A stretch of 64,000 nt of DNA. It comes from Afipia sp. OHSU_II-C1 (GTDB lineage Bacteria > Pseudomonadota > Alphaproteobacteria > Rhizobiales > Xanthobacteraceae). The notes beneath the pieces were generated by a model. It was not told the DNA's origin and searched no databases. It saw only the letters and a program-made list of their open reading frames with translations. A program made the position numbers and the translations under genes. Each line of letters opens with the position of its first letter. Within the stretch, counting starts at the first letter, position 1. Below are positions 34,046 through 41,209 of this stretch, piece by piece. Where the stretch lies: contig NZ_APJI01000013.1 in assembly GCF_000497575.1 (NCBI RefSeq), forward strand, positions 418,212 through 482,211, given 5' to 3'.

Positions 34046-34119
34046 AGTGGAGCGGATTTGACATTCGCTCCATTTTTGCGACTGCTTCCCAAAGCGAATG
34101 TCAAATCCAAAGCTCCACT
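34046..34119 (+). repeat. Covarying bulged hairpin repeat, copy A
   Basis: Outer stem AGTGGAGC (34046-34053)/GCTCCACT (34112-34119); inner perfect 16-bp stem 34054-34069 with 34093-34108; loop 34070-34092; a three-A bulge at 34109-34111 on the 3' side. It has the same architecture as copies B, C and D with different stem sequence. The inner stem ends TTCGC next to the loop in every copy. Copy B follows in opposite orientation after 16 bases. Confidence 0.88.
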
Positions 34120-34135
34120 AGAAATATATCTGCCG

Positions 34136-34205
34136 GTGGGCCTTTGATTCCAACATTCGCAAGGAAGCCCGCCGCAATATGGTGCGAATGTTAGAATCGG
34201 CCCAC
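34136..34205 (-). repeat. Covarying bulged hairpin repeat, copy B (inverted)
   Basis: Outer stem GTGGGCC (34136-34142)/GGCCCAC (34199-34205); inner 16-bp stem 34146-34161 with 34183-34198 with one irregular pair (G-U on the minus transcript); loop 34162-34182. The bulge is TTT at 34143-34145, which is AAA on the 3' side when read on the minus strand. Read that way, the loop (CCATATTGCGG...) is clearly homologous to the loop of copy A. Confidence 0.88.
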
Positions 34206-34208
34206 GAG

Positions 34209-34235
34209 GCCCCGTCAGAAATGATGGGGCTTTTT
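34209..34235 (+). terminator. Intrinsic terminator
   Basis: GCCCCGTC (34209-34216) pairs with GATGGGGC (34223-34230), with one G-U pair and a six-base loop, then five T. It points with cspA and ends any transcript that reads through the hairpin repeats. It directly abuts repeat copy B. Confidence 0.85.
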
Positions 34236-34257
34236 GCTGTCTGGGCGCGGAGGAAGG

Positions 34258-34590
34258 TCAGAAATATTCTGCGTCGTCACCGGTCAAGCGATCACGAATA
34301 ATTCCAGGCACGGGGAAACCATAGCCGGAACCCTGGTCCGTCCATCGCAGGCTTCCGGACGTGTGGGCATCGCTTGCGTACAATTCCGATCCAACCGACT
34401 GGAACGCATGCAAAAGCGCCTGCGCGGAATCATACCCGAAGATTTCGCTCGTTCTGAGCCGGTCTGGCCACTGAATTTCCCAGCGACAACCCCAAGCGTT
34501 GTCATCCTTTGACGGCAGGAAAATACGAACAGCGACCGGCACATCTTTGCCGGATTGGTTCAATGTCAGTGTTCTTTCGGCGACAATCAT
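34258..34590 (-). CDS. Hypothetical protein, 110 aa
   Basis: MIVAERTLTLNQSGKDVPVAVRIFLPS opens a small soluble protein with beta strands and the conserved-looking core WGCRWEIQWPDRL, then DSAQALLHAFQSVGSELYAS. The pattern (strand-rich start, helix with ALLHAFQ, about 110 residues) fits small uncharacterised proteobacterial proteins of the DUF6968 kind. That assignment is from memory and not secure. It stands alone; its start is 240 bp from the divergent monooxygenase gene. Confidence 0.7.
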   Translation of the reverse strand: MIVAERTLTLNQSGKDVPVAVRIFLPSKDDNAWGCRWEIQWPDRLRTSEIFGYDSAQALLHAFQSVGSELYASDAHTSGSLRWTDQGSGYGFPVPGIIRDRLTGDDAEYF

Positions 34591-34727
34591 GGGACGTCCT
34601 CAGAAGTTAAGCGGCGGAAGAGGATAACCGGAAATACATGCAGCCCGCCTGGCCATCGCCTGCCGCCAGCAGAGAACCTCTTTCAATCCGCTCATTTAAC
34701 GACCGCGTTGCATTCGTTGATCTTGAT

Positions 34728-34745
34728 GTAGGATAAAAATCCTAC
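34728..34745 (+). promoter_or_regulatory. Perfect palindrome upstream of the flavin monooxygenase gene
   Basis: GTAGGAT-AAAA-ATCCTAC (7-4-7) lies 86 bases before the monooxygenase start, in the divergent gap. The length and AT-rich centre suit a dimeric repressor site (TetR or MarR type). No regulator gene is adjacent. Confidence 0.5.
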
Positions 34746-34830
34746 TGGCAAGATCGACGTACAGATAACCGGTCATGGCGGCTTGCATTTCCAATTCACC
34801 TGCGCGCAAATCTCGGTCAGGGAGACCGAA

Positions 34831-36300
34831 ATGCTCGACAAGACCAATATCAAGACAGAACACTTCGATGTGCTGATCGTCGGCGCGGGCCTCTCGGGCA
34901 TCGGCGCGGGCTATCACCTGCAGCAGAATTGCCCCGGCAAGAGCTACGCGATCCTCGAGGGCCGCGAGGCCATCGGCGGCACCTGGGATCTGTTTCGTTA
35001 TCCCGGCATCCGCTCCGACAGCGACATGTATACGCTCGGCTATTCGTTCAAGCCGTGGACCCAGCCCAAGGCCATCGCCGACGGCCCGCACATTCTGGAT
35101 TACGTGCGTGAGACCGCGCGCGAGAACGGCATCGACGGAAAGATCCGTTTCAGCCATCAGGTCAAGAGCGCGTCGTGGTCCTCGGCGGACTCGCGCTGGA
35201 CGGTGGAGGCGGAGCGGGGCGAGGCGCGCGAGATCGTGCGCTTCACCTGCGGCTTCTTGTTTATGTGCAGCGGCTACTACTCTTACGAGGGCGGCTACTC
35301 GCCGGAATTCCCCGGCGCGGACCAGTTCAAGGGCCGCATCGTGCATCCGCAGAAGTGGACCAGCGACATCGACTACGCGGGCAAGCGCGTGGTGGTGATC
35401 GGCTCGGGCGCCACCGCCGTGACGCTGGTGCCGGAAATGGCCAAGACCGCTACCCACGTCACCATGCTGCAGCGTTCGCCGACCTATGTGGTGGCGCGGC
35501 CCGCCGAGGACGCGCTCGCCAACAAGCTGCGCGCGAAGCTGCCGGCCAAGCTCGCCTATCATGCGATCCGCTGGCGCAATGTGCTGTGGGGCATGTATTT
35601 CTTCCAGCTCTGCCGCCGCAAGCCGGAGCGTGCCAAGCAACTCATCCTCGGCGGCGTGCGCCATGCGCTCGGTGCGGATTACGACATCGCCACTCATTTC
35701 ACCCCCCGCTACAATCCCTGGCAGCAGCGGCTGTGTCTCGTGCCGGATGGCGACCTGTTCAAGTCGATCAAGGAGGGCCGTTCCTCGGTGGTGACCAACA
35801 CCATCGACACCTTCACGCCGAACGGCATTCGTCTGTCGGATGGCAGCGAACTTGAAGCCGACCTGATCGTCACCGCGACGGGACTCAATCTTCAGCTGCT
35901 CGGTGGCATGCAGGTCAGCGTCGATGGCCGTGCGGTCGATTTCGCGCAGACCCTGAACTACAAGGGCATGATGTATTCCGACGTGCCGAACCTGGCCTCA
36001 TCGTTCGGCTACACCAACGCCTCGTGGACGCTGAAGTGCGATCTCACCTGCGAGTATGTCTGCCGCCTGATCAATTACATGGACAAGAACGGCTACAAAC
36101 AGTGCACGCCGCGCAACACCGATCCCGAGGTGCAGCGCGAGAACTGGCTCGATTTCACCTCGGGCTATGTGCAGCGCGCGGTGGCGAAGATGCCCAAGCA
36201 GGGCTCGAAGCGGCCGTGGAAGCTTTATCAGAACTACGCGCTGGACATTGTGACGCTGCGTCTCGGCAAGGTCGATGACGGCGTGATGGTGTATGAGTGA
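34831..36300 (+). CDS. FAD/NADPH-dependent monooxygenase, EthA/Baeyer-Villiger type
   Basis: 489 residues. FAD motif VLIVGAGLSGIGAG is at about residues 13-26, the Baeyer-Villiger-like fingerprint FKGRIVHPQKWTSD near 170, and the NADPH motif VVVIGSGATAVTL near 190; GGTWDLFRYPGIRSDSDM binds the flavin region. The short HPQKW form is typical of EthA-like enzymes, which oxidise ketones, thioamides or sulphides. Start ATG 34831 has GGAGA five bases upstream; an upstream frame adds 16 residues without support. The cupin gene follows after 26 bases. Confidence 0.92.
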   Translation: MLDKTNIKTEHFDVLIVGAGLSGIGAGYHLQQNCPGKSYAILEGREAIGGTWDLFRYPGIRSDSDMYTLGYSFKPWTQPKAIADGPHILDYVRETARENGIDGKIRFSHQVKSASWSSADSRWTVEAERGEAREIVRFTCGFLFMCSGYYSYEGGYSPEFPGADQFKGRIVHPQKWTSDIDYAGKRVVVIGSGATAVTLVPEMAKTATHVTMLQRSPTYVVARPAEDALANKLRAKLPAKLAYHAIRWRNVLWGMYFFQLCRRKPERAKQLILGGVRHALGADYDIATHFTPRYNPWQQRLCLVPDGDLFKSIKEGRSSVVTNTIDTFTPNGIRLSDGSELEADLIVTATGLNLQLLGGMQVSVDGRAVDFAQTLNYKGMMYSDVPNLASSFGYTNASWTLKCDLTCEYVCRLINYMDKNGYKQCTPRNTDPEVQRENWLDFTSGYVQRAVAKMPKQGSKRPWKLYQNYALDIVTLRLGKVDDGVMVYE

Positions 36301-36326
36301 GCGCGCCGCGACATAAGGAATCCCCG

Positions 36327-36752
36327 ATGAAGTCCCTCACGTTCGCGCTCGGCCTGCTGCTGGCCGCATCGCCGCTGTATGCCGACACGCAACCTGCGGC
36401 GAGCAAGGTCGTGGTGAAGCCGGTGATGTCCGCCACCACGACATCGAGCGGCCAGCCGATCGTGCTGCCGCAGAAGGACGCGCAGGTCATCGTCTCGACC
36501 TATGAGATTCCGCCGGGCGCGGTGCTGCCGAAGCACAAGCATCCGTTTCCGCGCTACGGTTATGTGCAGGCGGGGACCATCGAGGTCACCAACCTCGACA
36601 CCGGCAAGACCGAGATCTTCAAGACCGGCGACTTCATTGTGGAGGCCGTCGGCCAGTGGCATTTCGGCGCCAACAAGGGCACGGAGCCGGTGAAGCTGCT
36701 GGTCATCGATATGGTCGAGAAGGGCGCGGCCAACGTGGTGTTGCAGAAGTAG
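36327..36752 (+). CDS. Secreted cupin-domain protein
   Basis: 141 residues with a signal peptide (MKSLTFALGLLLAASPLYA-D). The cupin barrel shows metal ligands in LPKHKHPFPRYGYV and a second His in VGQWHFGANKG. It would sit in the periplasm. It follows the flavin monooxygenase by 26 bases with AAGGA before its ATG, so the two are likely cotranscribed. Function unknown. Confidence 0.85.
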   Translation: MKSLTFALGLLLAASPLYADTQPAASKVVVKPVMSATTTSSGQPIVLPQKDAQVIVSTYEIPPGAVLPKHKHPFPRYGYVQAGTIEVTNLDTGKTEIFKTGDFIVEAVGQWHFGANKGTEPVKLLVIDMVEKGAANVVLQK

Positions 36753-36847
36753 GGATTTGATTAAATTTGGCGGGCCGGTTGCAGCCGGTTCGACTTGGGG
36801 TCGACTTGGGGTAGTTTCAAGCAAGTTCATTTCAAGCGGGGCGAACC

Positions 36848-37066
36848 ATGCGCTGGTTAAACACAGCTGTGATTGTTGTTCTTGTCGCGGGAACCCTGAT
36901 CTTTGCATTTCAGAATCTTCAGAGCGTCACGGTGTCCTTCCTCGGCATCAGGTTCAGTGCGCCGATGGCGGTGCATGCCCTGATTATCTATGTCGTCGGC
37001 ATGGTGACGGGCGGCAGCGCATGGGGGCTGGTGCGCTGGGCCCTGCGCGGGCAAAAAACGCCGTAG
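36848..37066 (+). CDS. LapA/DUF1049-like small membrane protein
   Basis: 72 residues: MRWLNTAVIVVLVAGTLIFAFQNLQSVTVSFLG, then a second helix (HALIIYVVGMVTGGSAWGLV) and a basic end (RWALRGQ). The FQNxxxVxVxFLG pattern with two helices is the LapA (lipopolysaccharide assembly protein A) domain; in E. coli the LapA/LapB pair controls LpxC level. No lapB is nearby. ATG 36848. Confidence 0.82.
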   Translation: MRWLNTAVIVVLVAGTLIFAFQNLQSVTVSFLGIRFSAPMAVHALIIYVVGMVTGGSAWGLVRWALRGQKTP

Positions 37067-37073
37067 CGCAATC

Positions 37074-37115
37074 GGCGCGCGAGGACCGTCACATGTGACG
37101 GCGGATAAACGCGCC
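37074..37115. terminator. Hairpin between convergent genes, with a perfect 16-bp palindrome core
   Basis: CCGTCACATGTGACGG (37086-37101) is a perfect palindrome, and outer arms GGCGCG (37074-37079)/CGCGCC (37110-37115) extend the foldback. It overlaps the stop codon of the hydrolase gene and follows the LapA-like gene. No U-run; it may be a bidirectional transcription end or a protein site. Confidence 0.45.
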
Positions 37116-37970
37116 GGCTTGCGCCAGCGCGCGGCGGCCGGGTTCGAGATGCGCGTTCCACAGCGGCCAGGCGTGGATCATCTCCGGCCACACTTCCAGC
37201 GTCACGTCGACATCGGCCGCGCCCAGCGCCGCCGCAAGGCGCACTGCATCGTCGAGCAGCGTTTCGTGCGAACCGACCTGAACCAGCGTCGGCGGGAAAC
37301 CCCGTAAATCCGCGAACAGCGGCGAGATGCGCGGATCGTTGCGGGCGATTCCCGATGGCACGAACGCGTCGGCGAGTTCGCCGAGATAGCCCTTGTGGAT
37401 GATCGGATCGACCGCATCCTTGGTCGCGAGCGACTTGCCTGACATGGTGAGGTCGGTCCAGGGCGAGGTGAGCCATGCACAGGCCGGGTGTTCGCTCTGT
37501 TGGCGCAGCGTGTTGATGAGTACGGCGGTGAGATTGCCGCCTGCGCTGTCGCCGCCGATGGCGATTTGCGACGGCAAATAGGCCTGCCTGCGCAGGTATC
37601 GCCACGTCGTCATCGCATCATCCAGCGCCGCGGGGAACGGATGCTCCGGCGCAAGGCGATAGCCGACCGCGAGGGTTCTCATGCGCGCCGCGCGTCCGGC
37701 CTCGGTCACCATGCGGCGGTGGCTTTTGATCGAGCCGGAGCAGTAGCCGCCGCCGTGGAAGAATATCAGCACGCGCGAGGCATCGCTGCCGGGCGCCAGC
37801 GACCATTCGCCGGGCACGCCGCCGAGATCGACGCTTGTCAGGGTGATGTCGTCGGCCACTGGCCACACCGAACCGATCTCGTCCAGCCGCTCGCGGCGTG
37901 CGGCCCAGCCGACCGGCCGGGCCTTCGCCGTCAGCAGCGCGCGGATGGCATCGATTTCGGAGGAGGGCAT
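37089..37970 (-). CDS. Alpha/beta hydrolase, HSL-type esterase
   Basis: 293 residues from ATG 37970. The oxyanion motif HGGGY, the nucleophile GDSAGG, the acid in GSHETLLDD and the His in WPEMIHAWPLW give a full catalytic set of the hormone-sensitive-lipase family. It hydrolyses short-chain or aryl esters in the cytoplasm. ATG 38021 is in frame and overlaps the upstream stop (ATGA) but has only a weak ribosome site, while 37970 has GGAG eight bases upstream. Confidence 0.9.
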   Translation of the reverse strand: MPSSEIDAIRALLTAKARPVGWAARRERLDEIGSVWPVADDITLTSVDLGGVPGEWSLAPGSDASRVLIFFHGGGYCSGSIKSHRRMVTEAGRAARMRTLAVGYRLAPEHPFPAALDDAMTTWRYLRRQAYLPSQIAIGGDSAGGNLTAVLINTLRQQSEHPACAWLTSPWTDLTMSGKSLATKDAVDPIIHKGYLGELADAFVPSGIARNDPRISPLFADLRGFPPTLVQVGSHETLLDDAVRLAAALGAADVDVTLEVWPEMIHAWPLWNAHLEPGRRALAQAGAFIRRHM

Positions 37971-38017
37971 GGTGCTGGCTCCGGTTAGAAAACCTTGCCG
38001 CTCTTGCGGCTGCTGCG

Positions 38018-39058
38018 TCATGCCTTGGCGAAGATCGGCGTCAGCTCACTGTCCATCTTCTTCCAGAGTTTTTCGAACCCGGCCCAGTTGCCGTGCATTT
38101 CGTCGTTCCAGAGGCTGTCGTCCGGGCCCGCGACGTAATCGTCCGTTCCGATCGTGTTGCGGAAATCGATCAAATGAATCTTCCCGTTCGACGCATCTGC
38201 GATCTGCTTCAGCCCGCAGTAAAACAGGTCGATCATCTGGTTGAGGATTTGCCTCATCAGCCCTTCGCCTTCGATCTTGTGAAATTTTTTGAGCTGGTAG
38301 CCGATGTACTGGCCGTTCAGTTTCGGATTTGGATAGTCGTAGGTATGCAGGATAACTGGCCTGCCACCGGCCACCACCTTGCTGGTCGCTTCGCGGTAAC
38401 GGTGGATGGCCGCGCCTAATACGTCGTCGAATCCCGGTCTCTCGATGTCCCCTTTGTGCCTGATGTACTCGTCTCCGGGACGGTTCGGGTCGAAATCATA
38501 AACGCAGTCTTTCAGGTTGCCGATGAGGTCGTTACCTCCCGCGCTGATCATCACGTATTGGAAGGGCTTCGGGGTCGCCTCATTCAGTATGTGAAAGAGG
38601 CCCATCAATGTTCCGTCCGGATATCTTTTCGGGAGGCCCACATTGCTGTCCTGATCGAGGATGTCGCTCCAGGTGTCTCCGGCCCTTGCCAGACTCAGAA
38701 CCGCGTATTTGTCTCCGGCGCGGTCGATCAGGTCCGGGATGTTGGGCCATGGATACTCGAACCAGGAATCTCCTTCCGCCAGGATGATCGGACCCTTGTA
38801 GGGCGAGTTCAGTTTGTTGAGAAACCGCGTCCTCTTTGCAGGACGCTTGCGATCCCTGAGTTCGGTGACATTGACCCGGTCGAAGGACGTCAGGTCTCTG
38901 GCGTCGAGCGGTGCGCCTTTGCGCACGAAGATGAAATTCCCGAACTGATCGATTCGTATGTCTATGAGATTCGAAAGCGCCTCATCTTTTGCGGCGGCGC
39001 TCAGTGTCTCGTCACCGATAATTTTGCGAACGCGATCTTCGAGTGTCTGGTCGGTCAT
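38018..39058 (-). CDS. SGNH/GDSL-type hydrolase
   Basis: 346 residues. Blocks of the SGNH fold are visible: ILAEGDSWFEYPWP (block I Ser), ARAGDTW (block II Gly), MISAGGNDLIG (block III Asn) and DEMHGNWAGF (block V Asp/His). About 90 charged residues precede block I and look like an added helical domain. No signal peptide, so it is cytosolic or exported by another route. Its start codon is only 21 bases from a minus-strand intrinsic terminator, which makes attenuation possible. Confidence 0.85.
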   Translation of the reverse strand: MTDQTLEDRVRKIIGDETLSAAAKDEALSNLIDIRIDQFGNFIFVRKGAPLDARDLTSFDRVNVTELRDRKRPAKRTRFLNKLNSPYKGPIILAEGDSWFEYPWPNIPDLIDRAGDKYAVLSLARAGDTWSDILDQDSNVGLPKRYPDGTLMGLFHILNEATPKPFQYVMISAGGNDLIGNLKDCVYDFDPNRPGDEYIRHKGDIERPGFDDVLGAAIHRYREATSKVVAGGRPVILHTYDYPNPKLNGQYIGYQLKKFHKIEGEGLMRQILNQMIDLFYCGLKQIADASNGKIHLIDFRNTIGTDDYVAGPDDSLWNDEMHGNWAGFEKLWKKMDSELTPIFAKA

Positions 39059-39078
39059 GCGTGCCCCGTTAAATAACT

Positions 39079-39105
39079 AAAAAATGCCCGCATGGTTGAG
39101 CGGGC
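39079..39105 (-). terminator. Intrinsic terminator on the minus strand, just before the SGNH gene
   Basis: On the minus transcript GCCCGC (39105-39100) pairs with GCGGGC (39091-39086), loop of eight bases, then A and six U (39084-39079). It stops transcripts coming from 39.1-39.9 kb. A second GCCCGC (plus 39116-39121) could compete for the same 3' arm. Confidence 0.8.
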
Positions 39106-39860
39106 GGCTGAAAACGCGGGCAGTCTAGCCGGGATGAAACGAAGCGCAATCGGGACCGCTCGGAATCCCGTATGTCGTCTGGTTGTCCAGGCCCCGGAAC
39201 GCCGAAACATTTCGTGATGGGGATACGTATCCCCGCCCTCCAAACCTCTCTTATTTTCGGCGTGTCCCGCCCCGTTGATGAGGGGCGTTTCGCGATCGTC
39301 ACGATACGCGGGGCGGGATGCGGTGGCGCGGCAGCGTCAGGCGCGAACGAGGATGGCAGGGCGCGTTCCTTGTACAAAGGGCGTGTGAGTTATCCGAGCC
39401 AGCGCTGACGAACCACGCTGTGCGCAGGATTGCGGCGTAGCGATACGTCTGCATGAACGCGTAACCCCGCGCCGGCCCAAGTCGTGTGGTCCTGCGAAAT
39501 CCGGTCTGCCCCTTCGCTTCCAACCGGGAGCGTCGGCCTCAGCGGAGACGACGGCGTCAGCCCGAGGGCGTTGCCGGGGAGAGCACGAAACAAGCCGGAG
39601 CCCCACCGCGTGCGGAACGCCGGATGCAAACGGCGTGACCGTGGCGACTAGGCTCGTGTGCTTTTTCACTTTTGCACACGGGGCTGCGGATGCGCTCGCG
39701 CATCCGGCGTTCCGCGCGCCCTCATTTTGAGGGAGGAACGGAAAAGAGCTTCGGGCGCCCCCGCGCCGTCATAACAACAGGGGCGATGGCGCTTGTTTGC
39801 GTGAGGTTTCGCGCGATGTGTCGGGCGAATGCGAAATTTTAGAGGCATTGCCTTCTGCGC
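39106..39860 (-). ncRNA. Structured region, candidate non-coding RNA or leader; repeated-element-like
   Basis: No protein is supported over about 750 bp, but foldbacks are dense: a perfect 16-bp pair 39612-39627/39700-39715; hairpins 39656-39679 (GTGTGC/GCACAC), 39688-39705 (GGATGCG/CGCATCC) and 39754-39767; a perfect 16-bp palindrome 39219-39234; and TCCCGCCCCG/CGGGGCGGGA (39265-39274, 39309-39318). A minus-strand terminator closes it. From memory, similar sequence occurs in many Bradyrhizobium-group genomes, where it is annotated as spurious small ORFs. It may be a multicopy element, an RNA gene, or the leader of the SGNH gene. Confidence 0.45.
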
Positions 39861-39909
39861 GCGAAAAATACATTCTCCCGGCCCCGTTCCCGCAAAGCAA
39901 AAAGAAGCC

Positions 39910-41205
39910 ATGACAGCCTCATCTCGCGACCGCCTCGAACAAGCCCTTGCCAGAATCGCCGATCCCGCCGGGGAAGGCGCGCGCTCCTGCCTTAGCGTCT
40001 ATGCGGACGACGCGCGCAAGGCGGCTGATGCTGCCGACGTACGCATCAAATCCGGCGGTTCGCGCGGCCCGCTCGACGGCGCGGTCATCACCATCAAGGA
40101 TCTGTTCGACGTCAAGGGCGAGGTCACCCGCGCCGGATCGAAAGTGCTTCCGGCGCGCAGCAAGCCCGCGACGGCGGATGCTGCCATTGTCACGCGGCTG
40201 CGCGAGGCGGGCGCGGTCATCGCCGCGAAAACCAACATGACCGAGTTCGCCTATTCCGGCCTCGGCGCCAATCCGCATTACGGTACACCGGGCAATCCGG
40301 CGGACCGCAAGCGCGTTCCAGGCGGTTCGTCCTCCGGTGCGGCGGTGGCTATCGGTGACGATATCGGCGAAATCGCCATCGGCACCGATACCGGCGGCTC
40401 GACCCGCATCCCGGCGGCGTTCTGCGGCGTCACCGGCTTCAAGCCCACGGTGAAGCGCGTGCCGCGCACCGGCGCATTTCCGTTGTCGTTCACGCTGGAT
40501 TCGATCGGGCCGATCGCGCGCAGCGTCGCCGATTGCGCCAATGCCGACGCCATTCTGGCCGGTGAGACCCCATCGCCGCTGTCGCCACCTGCACTCGGCG
40601 ATGTGCACGTCGGCCTGGTGCAGGGCTATCCCATCGAGGGCCTCGATGACGTCGTCGGCAAGGCCTATCCGCTGGCGCTGGCGAAGCTCGGCTCCCACTG
40701 GAAGGCCGCCGACATCACTCTCGATGCATTGAGCATCATGCACACCGCCAACGAGCGTGGCGGCGTCGCCCCGCCGGAGGCCTATGCGATTCATCGCACG
40801 CTGCTGGCGGAAGCGGGCGAGGGTGTCGATCCGAACGTGCGGGCGCGCCTGCTGCGCTCGGAGAAAATCAGCGCGGCGGATTACATTCTCGCCCTGCGCG
40901 ACCGCGAGCGCGGCATCGCGCAGATGGATGCGGTGTTCGACAAGGTCGATGTGCTGGTGATGCCGACGGTGCAGATCGTCGCTCCGACCATGGACGAAGT
41001 ATCCACCATGGAGAGCTTCAACAAGCGCAACGTTCAGGCGCTGATGAACACCGCGATCTGGAATTTCTTCGACACCTGCGCGATCTCGCTGCCGATCAGG
41101 CTCGGCAATGCGCTGCCGGTCGGCCTGATGCTGGTCGGCCGCCATGGCGGCGACCGCAGGCTGCTCGCCATTGCGGCGGCGGTCGAAAAGCAGCTCGGGG
41201 CGTGA
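39910..41205 (+). CDS. Amidase signature family enzyme
   Basis: 431 residues. The Ser-cisSer-Lys triad is visible: Lys in VITIKDLFDVKG, cis-Ser in VPGGSSSGAAVA and the nucleophile Ser in GTDTGGSTRIPA. Such enzymes cleave C-N bonds of amides, including glutamyl-tRNA (GatA) and many small amides; the lack of gatB/gatC nearby argues for a small-molecule amidase. ATG 39910 follows an AAAGAAG stretch; the frame is open upstream but without family similarity. The next gene starts 5 bases after the stop. Confidence 0.93.
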   Translation: MTASSRDRLEQALARIADPAGEGARSCLSVYADDARKAADAADVRIKSGGSRGPLDGAVITIKDLFDVKGEVTRAGSKVLPARSKPATADAAIVTRLREAGAVIAAKTNMTEFAYSGLGANPHYGTPGNPADRKRVPGGSSSGAAVAIGDDIGEIAIGTDTGGSTRIPAAFCGVTGFKPTVKRVPRTGAFPLSFTLDSIGPIARSVADCANADAILAGETPSPLSPPALGDVHVGLVQGYPIEGLDDVVGKAYPLALAKLGSHWKAADITLDALSIMHTANERGGVAPPEAYAIHRTLLAEAGEGVDPNVRARLLRSEKISAADYILALRDRERGIAQMDAVFDKVDVLVMPTVQIVAPTMDEVSTMESFNKRNVQALMNTAIWNFFDTCAISLPIRLGNALPVGLMLVGRHGGDRRLLAIAAAVEKQLGA

Positions 41206-41209
41206 CCGG

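Noticed and set aside
39069..39669. Short minus-strand frames in the 39-kb gap (about 102 and 110 residues)
   Set aside because: Composition is dominated by Arg/Pro/Ser, there are no ribosome sites, and they coincide with inverted repeats and a terminator; the region is better explained as structured RNA or a repeat.
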